Below are positions 7,804 through 15,991 of a stretch of DNA of 64,000 nt, piece after piece (position 1 is the first letter of the stretch; the number at the start of each line of letters is the position of its first letter). Below the pieces are notes generated by a model. It ran no database searches. It was given only the letters and a program-made list of their open reading frames with translations, and was not told the origin of the DNA. Source of the DNA: Rhabdochromatium marinum (lineage in GTDB: Bacteria > Pseudomonadota > Gammaproteobacteria > Chromatiales > Chromatiaceae); contig NZ_NRRS01000002.1 of assembly GCF_016583795.1 (NCBI RefSeq), positions 38,501 through 102,500 of the forward strand, written 5' to 3'. The position numbers and the translations under genes were made by a program.

Positions 7804-8901
7804 ATGATAATGCGAACAGTCAATCCCCTTCTCGTCGGGCTCAGCGCTTGCCTGCTGAGCCTTGTGATGGATGCGGCTCAGGCCAATGCCGCCGCTCCCG
7901 AACTTAACACCGCACCGGTGGAGTATCAGCCCATTGAGCGCACCTATCGGCTCGATGGGATGGTGGAGGCGGTGAATCGCACCACAGTCTCGGCCCAGAC
8001 CCAGGGAGTGGTCGAGGAGATCTTCTACGATGTGGATGATGTCGTGGAGCGCGGCGCCGTCATTGCGCGCCTGCGCGATACCGAGCACCGTGCCCGGGTG
8101 GCGCAGGCGGCGGCGGAGATGAAATCCGCCGTGGCCCAGCTGGAGCAGGCACGCGAGGAACACAAGCGCATCAAGGGGCTCTTTGCCAAGCAAAACGCCT
8201 CGGACTCCGAGATGGATAAGGCCAATACGGCGCTGAAAAGCGCACAAGCCAAGTTCGAGGCGACGCAGGCGTCACTTGAGCAGGCCCAGGAGCAACTCGA
8301 CTATACCCTGATCCGGGCGCCCTACTCGGGCATTACCACCAAACGCTATGTCGAGATTGGTGAAATGGCCAGTCCCGGCCAGCCGATCATGAGCGGCGTG
8401 TCGCTGGACGAGCTGCGGGTCAGCGTGGATGTGCCCCAAAGCGCCATCCCGGCGGTGCGTGAGCACAGCCAGGTGCAGGTGTTCGCCACTGATGGCGCAC
8501 CCATTGAAACCGGCGGCATTACAGTGTTCCCCTTTGCCGAAACCGGCTCAAACAGCTTTCAGGTCCGGGTCGCGCTCGTCGGTCAGCACCCAAACCTGTT
8601 TCCCGGGATGTTCGTCAAGACGGTTTTTGTGGTCGGCGAGCAGCTGGAACTCAGAGTGCCGGCAGCGGCGGTGGTCTATCGCTCGGAAGTGACCGGAGTC
8701 TATGTGGTGGATAACGCCGGACAGATTCGCTTTCGGATGATTCGCGTCGGACATCGGCGCGGCGATTCGCTGCGGGTGCTGTCGGGGTTAACCGAGGGCG
8801 AACAGGTGGCGCTCGATCCCATCGCCGCCGGTGTGGCACTCAAGCAGCAGGCTGCTGCACGCGCGGCCGCTCAGGCCGAGGAGGGAGCGCAGGATGGCTG
8901 A
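7804..8901 (+). CDS. RND efflux periplasmic adaptor (membrane fusion protein)
   Basis: 365 residues with an N-terminal signal peptide (VNPLLVGLSACLLSLVMDAAQANAA), a lipoyl/barrel-sandwich half (VSAQTQGVVEEIFYDVDDVV), an alpha-helical hairpin of about 60 residues (about 100-160), the second lipoyl half (YTLIRAPYSGITTKRYVEIG) and beta-barrel/membrane-proximal parts. It links the inner-membrane pump to an outer-membrane channel. Two ATGs (7804 and 7810) are possible; the weak AGG at 7797-7799 is better spaced for 7810. The last 8 nt overlap the pump gene. No outer-membrane TolC-like gene is adjacent. Confidence 0.92.
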   Translation: MIMRTVNPLLVGLSACLLSLVMDAAQANAAAPELNTAPVEYQPIERTYRLDGMVEAVNRTTVSAQTQGVVEEIFYDVDDVVERGAVIARLRDTEHRARVAQAAAEMKSAVAQLEQAREEHKRIKGLFAKQNASDSEMDKANTALKSAQAKFEATQASLEQAQEQLDYTLIRAPYSGITTKRYVEIGEMASPGQPIMSGVSLDELRVSVDVPQSAIPAVREHSQVQVFATDGAPIETGGITVFPFAETGSNSFQVRVALVGQHPNLFPGMFVKTVFVVGEQLELRVPAAAVVYRSEVTGVYVVDNAGQIRFRMIRVGHRRGDSLRVLSGLTEGEQVALDPIAAGVALKQQAAARAAAQAEEGAQDG

Positions 8902-11900
8902 GTCCACTCCCCTAGGTCTGGCCGGGCGCATCGCTGCCCGCTTCCAGAACACCGAAATCACTCCACTGCTGGCGCTGGTCGGCCTGCTGCTGGGACTCTT
9001 TGCCATTCTGGTCACGCCGCGCGAGGAAGAACCTCAGATCAATGTGACCTTTGCCGATGTTTTTATTCCCTTTCCCGGGGCTTCGGTCAGCGAGGTTGAG
9101 CATCTGGTGGCCGGGCCGGCTGAGCAGGTACTCTCGGAGATCAAGGGCATCAAGCATGTCTATTCGATCTCGCGCCCCGGCATGGCGGTGGTCACCGTGC
9201 AGTTTAAGGTGGGCGAGGATCGCACCCAGGCCATTGTGCGCCTGTTCAGCAAGGTGTTTGCCAACGAGGACTGGCTGCCGCCCAATCTGGGCGTTGGCCA
9301 GCCCATTGTGAAGCCCAAGGGCATCGATGATGTGCCCATCCTGACGGCGACGCTGTGGTCGCACAATCCCGCAATCGGTGCCTTCGAGCTGGGCCAGGTC
9401 GCCCATGCCATTGAGCAGGAACTCAAGCGCGTACCCGGTACCCGCGACATCTATACCCTGGGCGCGCCGCATCAGGTCGTCCATGTGCTGCTCGACCCGC
9501 AGGCACTGGCCGGCTTTGGGATTGATTTAAGCGACCTGCGCCGCGCCCTGCAAGCGAATAATCTGATTCGTGATGACATCGCTGTGACGGCCGACAATCG
9601 CGAGATTGAGGTTCAGGCCGGCACCTTTCTGACCTCCCCCGAGCAGATTGCCGATCTGGTGATCGGCCTGCATGACGGGCGCCCGGTGTATCTGCGCGAT
9701 GTCGCTCAGGTCGAGCGCGGCCCCGCCTTCCCGCAGTCCTATGTGCGCCTCGGCAGTGGAACCACTGCCGAGCACTACAACCTAGTCGATCTGGCCGGGA
9801 CCACGCCAGCGGTGACCATTGCCCTGGCCAAGCAGGCGGGCACCAATGCGGTGGATATCGCCCAGGCGGTCACCGAGCGTTTCGAGCAGTTACAGGGCAC
9901 CTTTATTCCCGAGGGCGTCGAGGTGCTGATCACCCGCGACTATGGCGCCACGGCCGATGCCAAGGCCAGCCGACTGATCCATGAGCTGATCTTTGCCACC
10001 CTGTCGGTGGTGGCGCTGGTAATGCTCGCGCTTGGCTGGCGTGAGGGGCTGATCGTCGGGGCGGCGGTCATTGTCACTCTGTCCCTGACGCTCTTTGCTT
10101 CCTGGGCCTGGGGCTTCACGCTCAACCGGGTGTCGTTATTCGCGCTGATTTTTTCCATTGGCATTCTGGTCGATGATGCCATCGTGGTGGTGGAAAACAT
10201 CCATCGCCATCTGGCCATGGGCGGCAAAAAACTACTCGAAGCTATCCCACGCGCGGTGGACGAGGTAGGCAATCCCACCATCCTCGCCACCTTCACGGTC
10301 ATTGCCGCGCTGCTGCCGATGGCCTTCGTCAGCGGCCTGATGGGGCCCTATATGTCGCCGATCCCCATCAATGCCTCCATCGGCATGCTGATCTCCCAGG
10401 TGGTGGCCTTTGTCTTCACCCCCTGGCTAACCTATAAAATCCTGGCACCCAAATTCGCCACCGCCTCCGGTGCCTTGGCCGGGCAGACGGGGGGCCATGC
10501 GACTGAAGACGACATCCCGGCTGGCACTGGCTTGCAGCGGCTGTTTGACCGTTTGATTCGCCCCTTCCTGGTCGGCGGCACGGGACAGCGCAACCGCTGG
10601 CTGTTGCTGGGCAGTATTTTGCTGCTGATTGGCGCTTCGGTGTCCTTGGTGGTCACGCAAGCGGTGTTCCTTAAAATGCTCCCCTTCGACAACAAGAGCG
10701 AATTTCAGGTCGTGCTTGACATGCCGGAAGGCAGCAGCCTGGAGCAGACCACCCGGGTACTCGCAGCCATGGGTGAGTATCTGGAGCGCGTCCCCGAGGT
10801 CACCGACTACCAGCTCTATGCCGGCACAGCGGCGCCCATTAACTTCAATGGTCTGGTGCGGCAATACTATCTGCGTGAAGGTGCGCACCTGGGCGACATT
10901 CAGGTCAATCTGACCGACAAAGACCAGCGTGAGCGCGCCAGTCATCAAATCGCGCTGGCGGTGCGCGAACCGCTGCAAGCCATCGCGCGGCGCTTTGACG
11001 GCAACGCCAAAATCGTCGAGATCCCGCCGGGACCACCGGTGCTAGCCCCGCTGGTCGCTGAAATCTATGGCTTGGACTATGACGGGCAAATCGACATCGC
11101 CCGCCAGGTGCGCGCGCAATTTGCCAGCACGGCGGATATTGTCGATGTCGATGATTCCGTCGAGTATCCGGCCGAGAAGCGCATTCTGGTGGTGGATCGC
11201 GCCAAAGCAGCGCGCCTGGGTGTTGCCCAGAGCGCCATTGTCGAGGCTTTGGCCACGGTGCTTGATGGCGAGGACATGAGTTACCTGCATGGCGCCAATG
11301 TGAAATACGCCGTGCCCATCCGCATTGAGTATTCCGAAGCCGACAAGGCCGATCTCGATCAGGTGCTGGCGCTGCGGGTGCGCTCGCAAAATGGCCATCT
11401 GGTGCCGCTGTCAGAGATCGTCACGGCGCTGGATACCGAGCGCACCGCCAGCGTCTATCACAAAGATCTGCTGCCCGTGGTCTATGTGACCAGCGACATG
11501 GCCGGTCGCGCCGACAGCCCGCTCTATGGTCTGTTTGCCATCGCCGGTCAGCTGACCGATACCCTGGGGCTGACCCAATGGTACCGACAGGCACCGGAAA
11601 ATCCTTATGAATACAGCCTGAAATGGGATGGTGAATGGCAAATCACCTATGAGACCTTCCGCGACATGGGACTGGCCTATGGGGTGGGGCTGGTGTTGAT
11701 TTACCTGCTGGTGGTGGGGCAATTTCGCAGCTATCTGGTGCCGCTGGTGATCATGGCGCCCATTCCGCTGACCATCATCGGTATCCTGCCGGGGCATGCA
11801 CTGCTAGGCGCTCAGTTCACCGCCACCTCCATGATTGGCATGATTGCGCTCGCGGGGATCATCGTGCGCAATTCCATCCTGCTGGTGGATTTTATCAACC

Positions 11901-12160
11901 TCTCAGTGCGCCAGGGCATGGCGTTTGAGGAGGCGGTGGTCAATTCGGCTGTGGTGCGCGCCAAGCCCATTGCCTTGACGGCAATCTCGGCAATGGCTGG
12001 GGCCATGTTCCTGCTCGGCGATCCGATCTTCTCCGGACTGGCGGTATCGCTGCTGTTTGGCCTGCTGGTCTCCACCCTGCTCACCCTGGTGGTGATTCCG
12101 GTAGTCTACTATGGTGTGATGCGCAAGCGCGTGGAGTGGATTCGCACCGCGACGGCTTGA
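8894..12160 (+). CDS. RND efflux pump, inner-membrane permease (HAE/AcrB-like)
   Basis: 1088 residues starting MAESTPLGLAGRI at the ATG that overlaps the adaptor stop. It is a proton-driven exporter of the RND superfamily. Helix 1 (LLALVGLLLGLFAILVTP) is followed by the porter domain (GPAEQVLSEIKGIKHVYSIS), a six-helix block containing GILVDDAIVVVENIHRH with the paired Asp of the proton relay, a second porter domain and the second helix block (GIIVRNSILLVDFINLSV). The paired Asp argues for the hydrophobe/amphiphile branch rather than a classical heavy-metal CzcA pump. Its substrate is unknown. It is translationally coupled to the adaptor. Confidence 0.93.
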   Translation: MAESTPLGLAGRIAARFQNTEITPLLALVGLLLGLFAILVTPREEEPQINVTFADVFIPFPGASVSEVEHLVAGPAEQVLSEIKGIKHVYSISRPGMAVVTVQFKVGEDRTQAIVRLFSKVFANEDWLPPNLGVGQPIVKPKGIDDVPILTATLWSHNPAIGAFELGQVAHAIEQELKRVPGTRDIYTLGAPHQVVHVLLDPQALAGFGIDLSDLRRALQANNLIRDDIAVTADNREIEVQAGTFLTSPEQIADLVIGLHDGRPVYLRDVAQVERGPAFPQSYVRLGSGTTAEHYNLVDLAGTTPAVTIALAKQAGTNAVDIAQAVTERFEQLQGTFIPEGVEVLITRDYGATADAKASRLIHELIFATLSVVALVMLALGWREGLIVGAAVIVTLSLTLFASWAWGFTLNRVSLFALIFSIGILVDDAIVVVENIHRHLAMGGKKLLEAIPRAVDEVGNPTILATFTVIAALLPMAFVSGLMGPYMSPIPINASIGMLISQVVAFVFTPWLTYKILAPKFATASGALAGQTGGHATEDDIPAGTGLQRLFDRLIRPFLVGGTGQRNRWLLLGSILLLIGASVSLVVTQAVFLKMLPFDNKSEFQVVLDMPEGSSLEQTTRVLAAMGEYLERVPEVTDYQLYAGTAAPINFNGLVRQYYLREGAHLGDIQVNLTDKDQRERASHQIALAVREPLQAIARRFDGNAKIVEIPPGPPVLAPLVAEIYGLDYDGQIDIARQVRAQFASTADIVDVDDSVEYPAEKRILVVDRAKAARLGVAQSAIVEALATVLDGEDMSYLHGANVKYAVPIRIEYSEADKADLDQVLALRVRSQNGHLVPLSEIVTALDTERTASVYHKDLLPVVYVTSDMAGRADSPLYGLFAIAGQLTDTLGLTQWYRQAPENPYEYSLKWDGEWQITYETFRDMGLAYGVGLVLIYLLVVGQFRSYLVPLVIMAPIPLTIIGILPGHALLGAQFTATSMIGMIALAGIIVRNSILLVDFINLSVRQGMAFEEAVVNSAVVRAKPIALTAISAMAGAMFLLGDPIFSGLAVSLLFGLLVSTLLTLVVIPVVYYGVMRKRVEWIRTATA

Positions 12161-12165
12161 GAGCG

Positions 12166-12201
12166 ATGCCCGGCGCAGGCCGCTGAGCCTGTGCCGGGCA
12201 T
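12166..12201. terminator. Hairpin between the convergent RND and min operons
   Basis: ATGCCCGGCGCAGGC, loop CGCTGA, and GCCTGTGCCGGGCAT form a stem of 15 positions with one G-T wobble on one strand. It begins 5 nt after the permease stop and ends 10 nt before the minE stop. There is no clear T-run, so it may act as a 3'-end stabiliser or a bidirectional terminator. Confidence 0.5.
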
Positions 12202-12211
12202 GAGAATTGGA

Positions 12212-12496
12212 CTAGCGCGATTCGGATTGATACCATTCGGATTGATCCGGCAGCAGGATGTTCAGCTCCAGAAACTCCTGCCGCTCATCTTGTTCATAAC
12301 TGACCGTCACAGCGTTCGGATCAACATCAACATACTTTCGGATCAAGTCAAGGATCTCCCGCTCAAGCTTCGGCAGATAGGACGGCCGCCCGCGCGCGAT
12401 GCGATCATGCGCAACCAAAATCTGCAACCGCTCTTTGGCGACCGAAGCCGAGCCGCGACCGTGATTCGCACTGCGGAAATTATCGAGTAAGCCCAT
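12212..12496 (-). CDS. minE: Cell division topological specificity factor MinE
   Basis: 94 residues. The short N-terminal anti-MinCD region (AKERLQILVAHDR) is followed by the dimerisation domain (LEREILDLIRKYVDVDPNAV). MinE stimulates MinD ATPase and drives pole-to-pole oscillation so that the Z ring forms at mid-cell. The start lies 3 nt after the minD stop, so the two are co-translated. Length and motifs match the family (about 88-95 residues). Confidence 0.96.
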   Translation of the reverse strand: MGLLDNFRSANHGRGSASVAKERLQILVAHDRIARGRPSYLPKLEREILDLIRKYVDVDPNAVTVSYEQDERQEFLELNILLPDQSEWYQSESR

Positions 12497-12499
12497 CGG

Positions 12500-13306
12500 C
12501 TAGCCTCCAAACAAGCGCCCGAACATTCCCCGCTTATCCGAGGTGAAGCGCATGGGAAGCTCTTCACCGAGATAGCGTTTGACCATGTCCTGATAGGCTT
12601 GTCCGGCATCTGATTGGGTATCGAGAATGACAGGAATTCCAGAGTTGGAGGCATTCAACACCGATTGGGATTCGGGAATGACTCCGAGCATTTTCAGCGA
12701 CAGAATTTCCTGCACATCCGCGACGCTCAGCATCTCGCCGCGGACCACACGATTGGGACTGTAGCGCGACAGCAGCAGATACTCGGTAATTGGCTCGCGA
12801 TTCTGTTCTGCGCGTTGGGATTTACTCGCCAGAATGCCCAGCATCCGGTCTGAATCCCGCACTGAAGACACTTCCGGATTGGTCACCACCACAGCATCGT
12901 CGGCGTAATACATCGCCATGAGAGCGCCGTGTTCAATACCTGCCGGGGAGTCGCAAATAATATATTCGTGATCCTTGGATAGTTCCTCAAGCACCTGCCC
13001 AACCCCTTCGACACTGAGCGCATCTTTATCGCGCGTCTGCGAGGCGGGCAAAACCGACAGCTTATTACAGCGTTTATCTCGAATCAGGGCCTGATTCAGA
13101 TGCGCCTCACCGTTGATTACATTGATAAAATCATAGACCACACGCCGCTCGCAGCCCAGCACGAGATCAAGGTTGCGTAGCCCAACATCGAAATCAATCA
13201 CCACGGTACGGTGGCCCTTTTGCGCGAGCCCCATCCCCATGGAGGCCGAGGTGGTGGTCTTGCCAACACCACCTTTGCCCGAGGTGATTACGATAACTCT
13301 AGACAA
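12500..13306 (-). CDS. minD: Septum-site determining ATPase MinD (TTG start)
   Basis: 268 residues, beginning (M)SRVIVITSGKGGVGKTTTSA with the deviant Walker A motif; DFDVGLRNLDLVLGCERR and the C-terminal amphipathic membrane-targeting helix (KRGMFGRLFGG) are present. The start is TTG at 13306-13304 on the reverse strand, because an excellent AGGAGG lies 8 nt upstream and MinD proteins start at this residue. An upstream ATG at 13351 would add 15 residues with no family match. MinD recruits MinC to the membrane. It is separated from minC by 365 nt with promoter-like elements. Confidence 0.96.
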   Translation of the reverse strand: MSRVIVITSGKGGVGKTTTSASMGMGLAQKGHRTVVIDFDVGLRNLDLVLGCERRVVYDFINVINGEAHLNQALIRDKRCNKLSVLPASQTRDKDALSVEGVGQVLEELSKDHEYIICDSPAGIEHGALMAMYYADDAVVVTNPEVSSVRDSDRMLGILASKSQRAEQNREPITEYLLLSRYSPNRVVRGEMLSVADVQEILSLKMLGVIPESQSVLNASNSGIPVILDTQSDAGQAYQDMVKRYLGEELPMRFTSDKRGMFGRLFGG

Positions 13307-13442
13307 AGATAAATCCTCCTGTAGCCCCAAATGGCCCAAGCCGCCAATCATGACTGATCATCGCCTCTCATCGCCCCAGTGCCGCTGCATCATTGCGATC
13401 AGGATGGCGCCAATCATGTTAGCCTGTATCAATTCAGTTTCT

Positions 13443-13490
13443 GTCCCTATCTGTCTGCACTATAGTGCAGAATCCGACCCACTTTAATCG
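13443..13490 (-). promoter_or_regulatory. Predicted minDE promoter overlapping a perfect 16-bp palindrome
   Basis: On the reverse strand TTAAAG, a 17-nt spacer and TATAGT form a plausible sigma70 promoter pointing at minD. The -10 sits in the centre of the perfect palindrome CTGCACTATAGTGCAG (13455-13470). The transcript would begin about 150 nt before the TTG start of minD. The palindrome is operator-shaped; I do not recognise the protein that would bind it. Confidence 0.45.
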
Positions 13491-13573
13491 TTATAAAAAC
13501 AACCTTCTTTTTATCGCAAGCGAAAAATCGCAGTATTGCAATAAACTATTTCCACAGCAAAATAAACTGCATC

Positions 13574-13600
13574 TTGCCAAAAAACCCCCCACATTGGCAA
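13574..13600. repeat. Interrupted inverted repeat in the minC-minD gap
   Basis: TTGCCAA and TTGGCAA flank a 13-nt spacer containing a C6 run. It lies 72 nt after the minC stop and about 100 nt upstream of the 16-bp palindrome. On the reverse strand the loop reads G6-T6, so a weak 3'-end hairpin for minC is possible; an activator-type binding site is another. The rest of the 13307-13671 gap is AT-rich and holds no gene I can support. Confidence 0.4.
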
Positions 13601-13671
13601 CTTCAAGCGCAAAACTTCCGACCACCGGTGCTTATAGGATGATCCATCAGGTATGCATCAACAGGCTTGAA

Positions 13672-14463
13672 TCAGAAAGGCTCAATTCGCAGCTTATGCT
13701 TCTCAAGAAAAATCTGTACCCGCGCATGTTTCAATTTCAGCGGAATATTTTCACTCACCCGATAATGCCCGGCCACCGCCACCAGTTCTGCCTGCAAATC
13801 CTGACAGAAAATGCGTGCCTTGGTGTTGCCCTTGATGCCGGCAAACACCCGTCCGCGCAGTGGCCCATAGATGTGAATATTGCCATCCGCCATGAGCTCA
13901 GCTCCCGAGCTGACGGCGGCGGTGACGGTCAGATCACCCCCAGCGGCATAGACCTTCTGCCCTGAGCGCACCGGACGCCTAATCAGTGTGGACCCCACCT
14001 CAAGCCCAATGCCAGCATCCATTGGGTCATCCTGGTTCTGTGTCCTGCCTATTTGCAGGTTGATTGCATGCGTCACGGCCACTGAGGCATCGCCGTTGGC
14101 AGCCTCACGCATCCGGCGCGAACTGCCGTCGCTCATCAGAGCCAGCGCCATTCCATGCGCGGCCTCCTGATGCCGCATGGATCCACCACGCAAGCCGACC
14201 GGCAACATCCCATAGCCACGCAGCAACCCCACTAGGCGCGGAAAGCTGATGTCGGCGTCTGGATCATCAAGGCCACTGAGATCAATCACCACCGGTGCAT
14301 GAGCGAACAGATCCGGCGCCTGCTCCACCTTGGCCTGGAGTTGTTCGGCCAACGCCCCCATATCCACCTGAAACAACCGGATCACCGGCAGGGTGAAGGC
14401 CGCCGCCTTGATTTCGAGCGCGGTTGCCGCACTTTCTCGTTCGGATTCCATCGCCACAGTCAT
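13672..14463 (-). CDS. minC: Septum-site determining protein MinC
   Basis: 263 residues: the N-terminal FtsZ-inhibiting domain (LEIKAAAFTLPVIRLFQVD through VGLLRGYGMLPVGLRGG), a linker of about 45 residues, and the C-terminal beta-helix (VRSGQKVYAAGGDLTVTAAV, GNIHIYGPLRGRVFAGIKG, ARIFCQDLQAELVAVAGHY) that binds MinD. It blocks FtsZ assembly away from mid-cell. A second Met at position 5 (14451) is an alternative start. It precedes minD on the same strand, but the 365-nt gap suggests separate expression of minC and minDE. Confidence 0.95.
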   Translation of the reverse strand: MTVAMESERESAATALEIKAAAFTLPVIRLFQVDMGALAEQLQAKVEQAPDLFAHAPVVIDLSGLDDPDADISFPRLVGLLRGYGMLPVGLRGGSMRHQEAAHGMALALMSDGSSRRMREAANGDASVAVTHAINLQIGRTQNQDDPMDAGIGLEVGSTLIRRPVRSGQKVYAAGGDLTVTAAVSSGAELMADGNIHIYGPLRGRVFAGIKGNTKARIFCQDLQAELVAVAGHYRVSENIPLKLKHARVQIFLEKHKLRIEPF

Positions 14464-14513
14464 CGCATCATTCCATCACCCGCACAGAAGGTCTCAGTCA
14501 AACACTGCTACCA

Positions 14514-14522
14514 TTATCCACA
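14514..14522 (+). promoter_or_regulatory. Perfect DnaA box upstream of minC
   Basis: TTATCCACA matches the E. coli high-affinity DnaA box exactly. It lies 51 nt upstream of the minC start codon in the 117-nt hinT-minC gap. I found no second box close by, so this is not an origin; it could make minC expression sensitive to DnaA. Confidence 0.5.
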
Positions 14523-14580
14523 CGGCTGACCCGGATTGCGACCACTTCGGCAGCGTGCCCCGCATCCGGCCCGACTTGGC

Positions 14581-14931
14581 CTAACCCGGTGGCCACTGCA
14601 AGGCGCGTCCACCCAGCAGATGCACATGTAGATGATAAACCGTCTGTCCGGCTTGAGCATTACAGTTAATCACTGTGCGATAGCCCTGCTCTGCAATTCC
14701 TTCCTGCTTCGCCAGCTGGGCGGCCACCTGGAGCAGACGCCCCAGCAGGGTGGCATCGGCGACAGAGACATCATTTAATGTGGCAATGGGTTGGCGTGGA
14801 ATAATAAGTATGTGCACCGGCGCCTGCGGATTCAGATCGCGAAAGGCCACGATTTCGTCGTCCTGATAGACAAGATCTGCTTCCAGTTCACCGCGCGCAA
14901 TTTTACCAAACACAGTATCTGTCTCTGTCAT
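14581..14931 (-). CDS. HIT family purine nucleoside phosphoramidase (HinT-like)
   Basis: 116 residues covering one HIT domain. The catalytic histidine triad is in TVYHLHVHLLGGR near the C-terminus (HxHxH), with DLNPQAPVHILIIPR and GQTVYH typical of the HinT branch. It hydrolyses adenosine 5'-phosphoramidates in the cytosol. The gene starts 45 nt after the recR stop, so it is probably the tail of the dnaX-ybaB-recR transcript. Full family length. Confidence 0.92.
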   Translation of the reverse strand: MTETDTVFGKIARGELEADLVYQDDEIVAFRDLNPQAPVHILIIPRQPIATLNDVSVADATLLGRLLQVAAQLAKQEGIAEQGYRTVINCNAQAGQTVYHLHVHLLGGRALQWPPG

Positions 14932-14976
14932 CGCTTGAGTGCCTCCTGAGTCTTCGGCTTGTTCCGTTCGCCAAGG

Positions 14977-15573
14977 TTATACCGGCTGGCGCCCGCTGAA
15001 CGCATGTGCCAGGGTACCGCCATCGACATATTCAAGCTCCCCGCCCAAGGGGACGCCATGCGCAATGCGCGTCACCGGCACCTGCTGCGCTGCCGCCATC
15101 TCGGCAATATAATGCGAGGTCGCGCTACCCTCAATGGTGGGGCTGATGGCTAAAATCAGCTCGCGCACCCCACCGGCCGCCAAGCGGCCTTGTAGTCGCC
15201 CAAGTTCCAGTTCAGCGGGACCAATGCCATCCAGCGGTGACAAGCGCCCGCCCAAGACAAAGTAACCGCCGGAGAAGTCCGTGGCCTGTTCGATTGCCAC
15301 AATATCCGCTGGATGTTCCACTACACAGAGCAAGCTTTGATCGCGCTTGGGGTTGGCGCAAATGCTGCACAGGGATGCCTCCGTCAGCGTGCGGCAAGTG
15401 TTGCAGCGGCCGATGCGATCCATAGCCGCTGCCATGATCGCCGCCAGACGCCGACCGGAGTCGCGATCGCGCTCCAACAGATAGAAGGCTATGCGCTGCG
15501 CTGAGCGGGGTCCGATACCGGGCAGGCGGCGCAAGGCATCAATGAGTTCAGACAGCAGGTTGGATTCAGACAC
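14977..15573 (-). CDS. recR: Recombination mediator RecR
   Basis: 198 residues, the normal length. A helix-hairpin-helix ([20 protein letters not shown]), a four-cysteine zinc finger ([16 protein letters not shown]), a Toprim domain ([16 protein letters not shown]) and a C-terminal Walker B-like region are all present. With RecO and RecF it loads RecA onto SSB-coated gaps. It follows ybaB by 46 nt in the conserved dnaX-ybaB-recR operon. Confidence 0.96.
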   Translation of the reverse strand: MSESNLLSELIDALRRLPGIGPRSAQRIAFYLLERDRDSGRRLAAIMAAAMDRIGRCNTCRTLTEASLCSICANPKRDQSLLCVVEHPADIVAIEQATDFSGGYFVLGGRLSPLDGIGPAELELGRLQGRLAAGGVRELILAISPTIEGSATSHYIAEMAAAQQVPVTRIAHGVPLGGELEYVDGGTLAHAFSGRQPV

Positions 15574-15619
15574 AGCGGTGCATGGCTCTTGCAGCTGCCA
15601 TCCGACCCTGTCAACCAGC

Positions 15620-15943
15620 CTAAAACGGCAGCTTCATCCCCGGTGGCAGCGGCAGGCCGGCGGTTAATTCAGCCATGCTGGCTTGCTGCTTTTCGGTAAT
15701 CCGATGCACAGCATCGTTCGCCGCCGCCGCAATCAGATCCTCAAGCATGTCCTTGTCATCTTCCAGCAAGCTGGGATCGAGTTCGACCTTGCGCATCTCA
15801 TATTTGCCGTTCATGGTGATCTTCACCATACCACCGCCGGATTCACCGGTGACCTCTTCCTGAGCCAGGCGCTCCTGAGCTTCCTGCATCCCCTGCTGCA
15901 TTTTCTGCGCCTGCTTGAGCATATTCCCAATTCCGCCTTTCAT
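15620..15943 (-). CDS. ybaB: YbaB/EbfC family nucleoid-associated protein
   Basis: 107 residues, full length. N-terminal helix with [20 protein letters not shown], then the beta-sheet region [19 protein letters not shown] and a C-terminal helix ending in [15 protein letters not shown]. The protein forms tweezer-like dimers that bind DNA. It sits between dnaX and recR, 48 nt after dnaX, the standard bacterial order. Confidence 0.95.
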   Translation of the reverse strand: MKGGIGNMLKQAQKMQQGMQEAQERLAQEEVTGESGGGMVKITMNGKYEMRKVELDPSLLEDDKDMLEDLIAAAANDAVHRITEKQQASMAELTAGLPLPPGMKLPF

Positions 15944-15991
15944 GCGTGTTCCTCTGTCGTGATCAAATCATTAAGGTATCGTGATAATCGT

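Noticed and set aside
6272..7807. A 511-codon open frame on the plus strand
   Set aside because: It runs antisense through the HD-GYP gene and encodes no recognisable domain.
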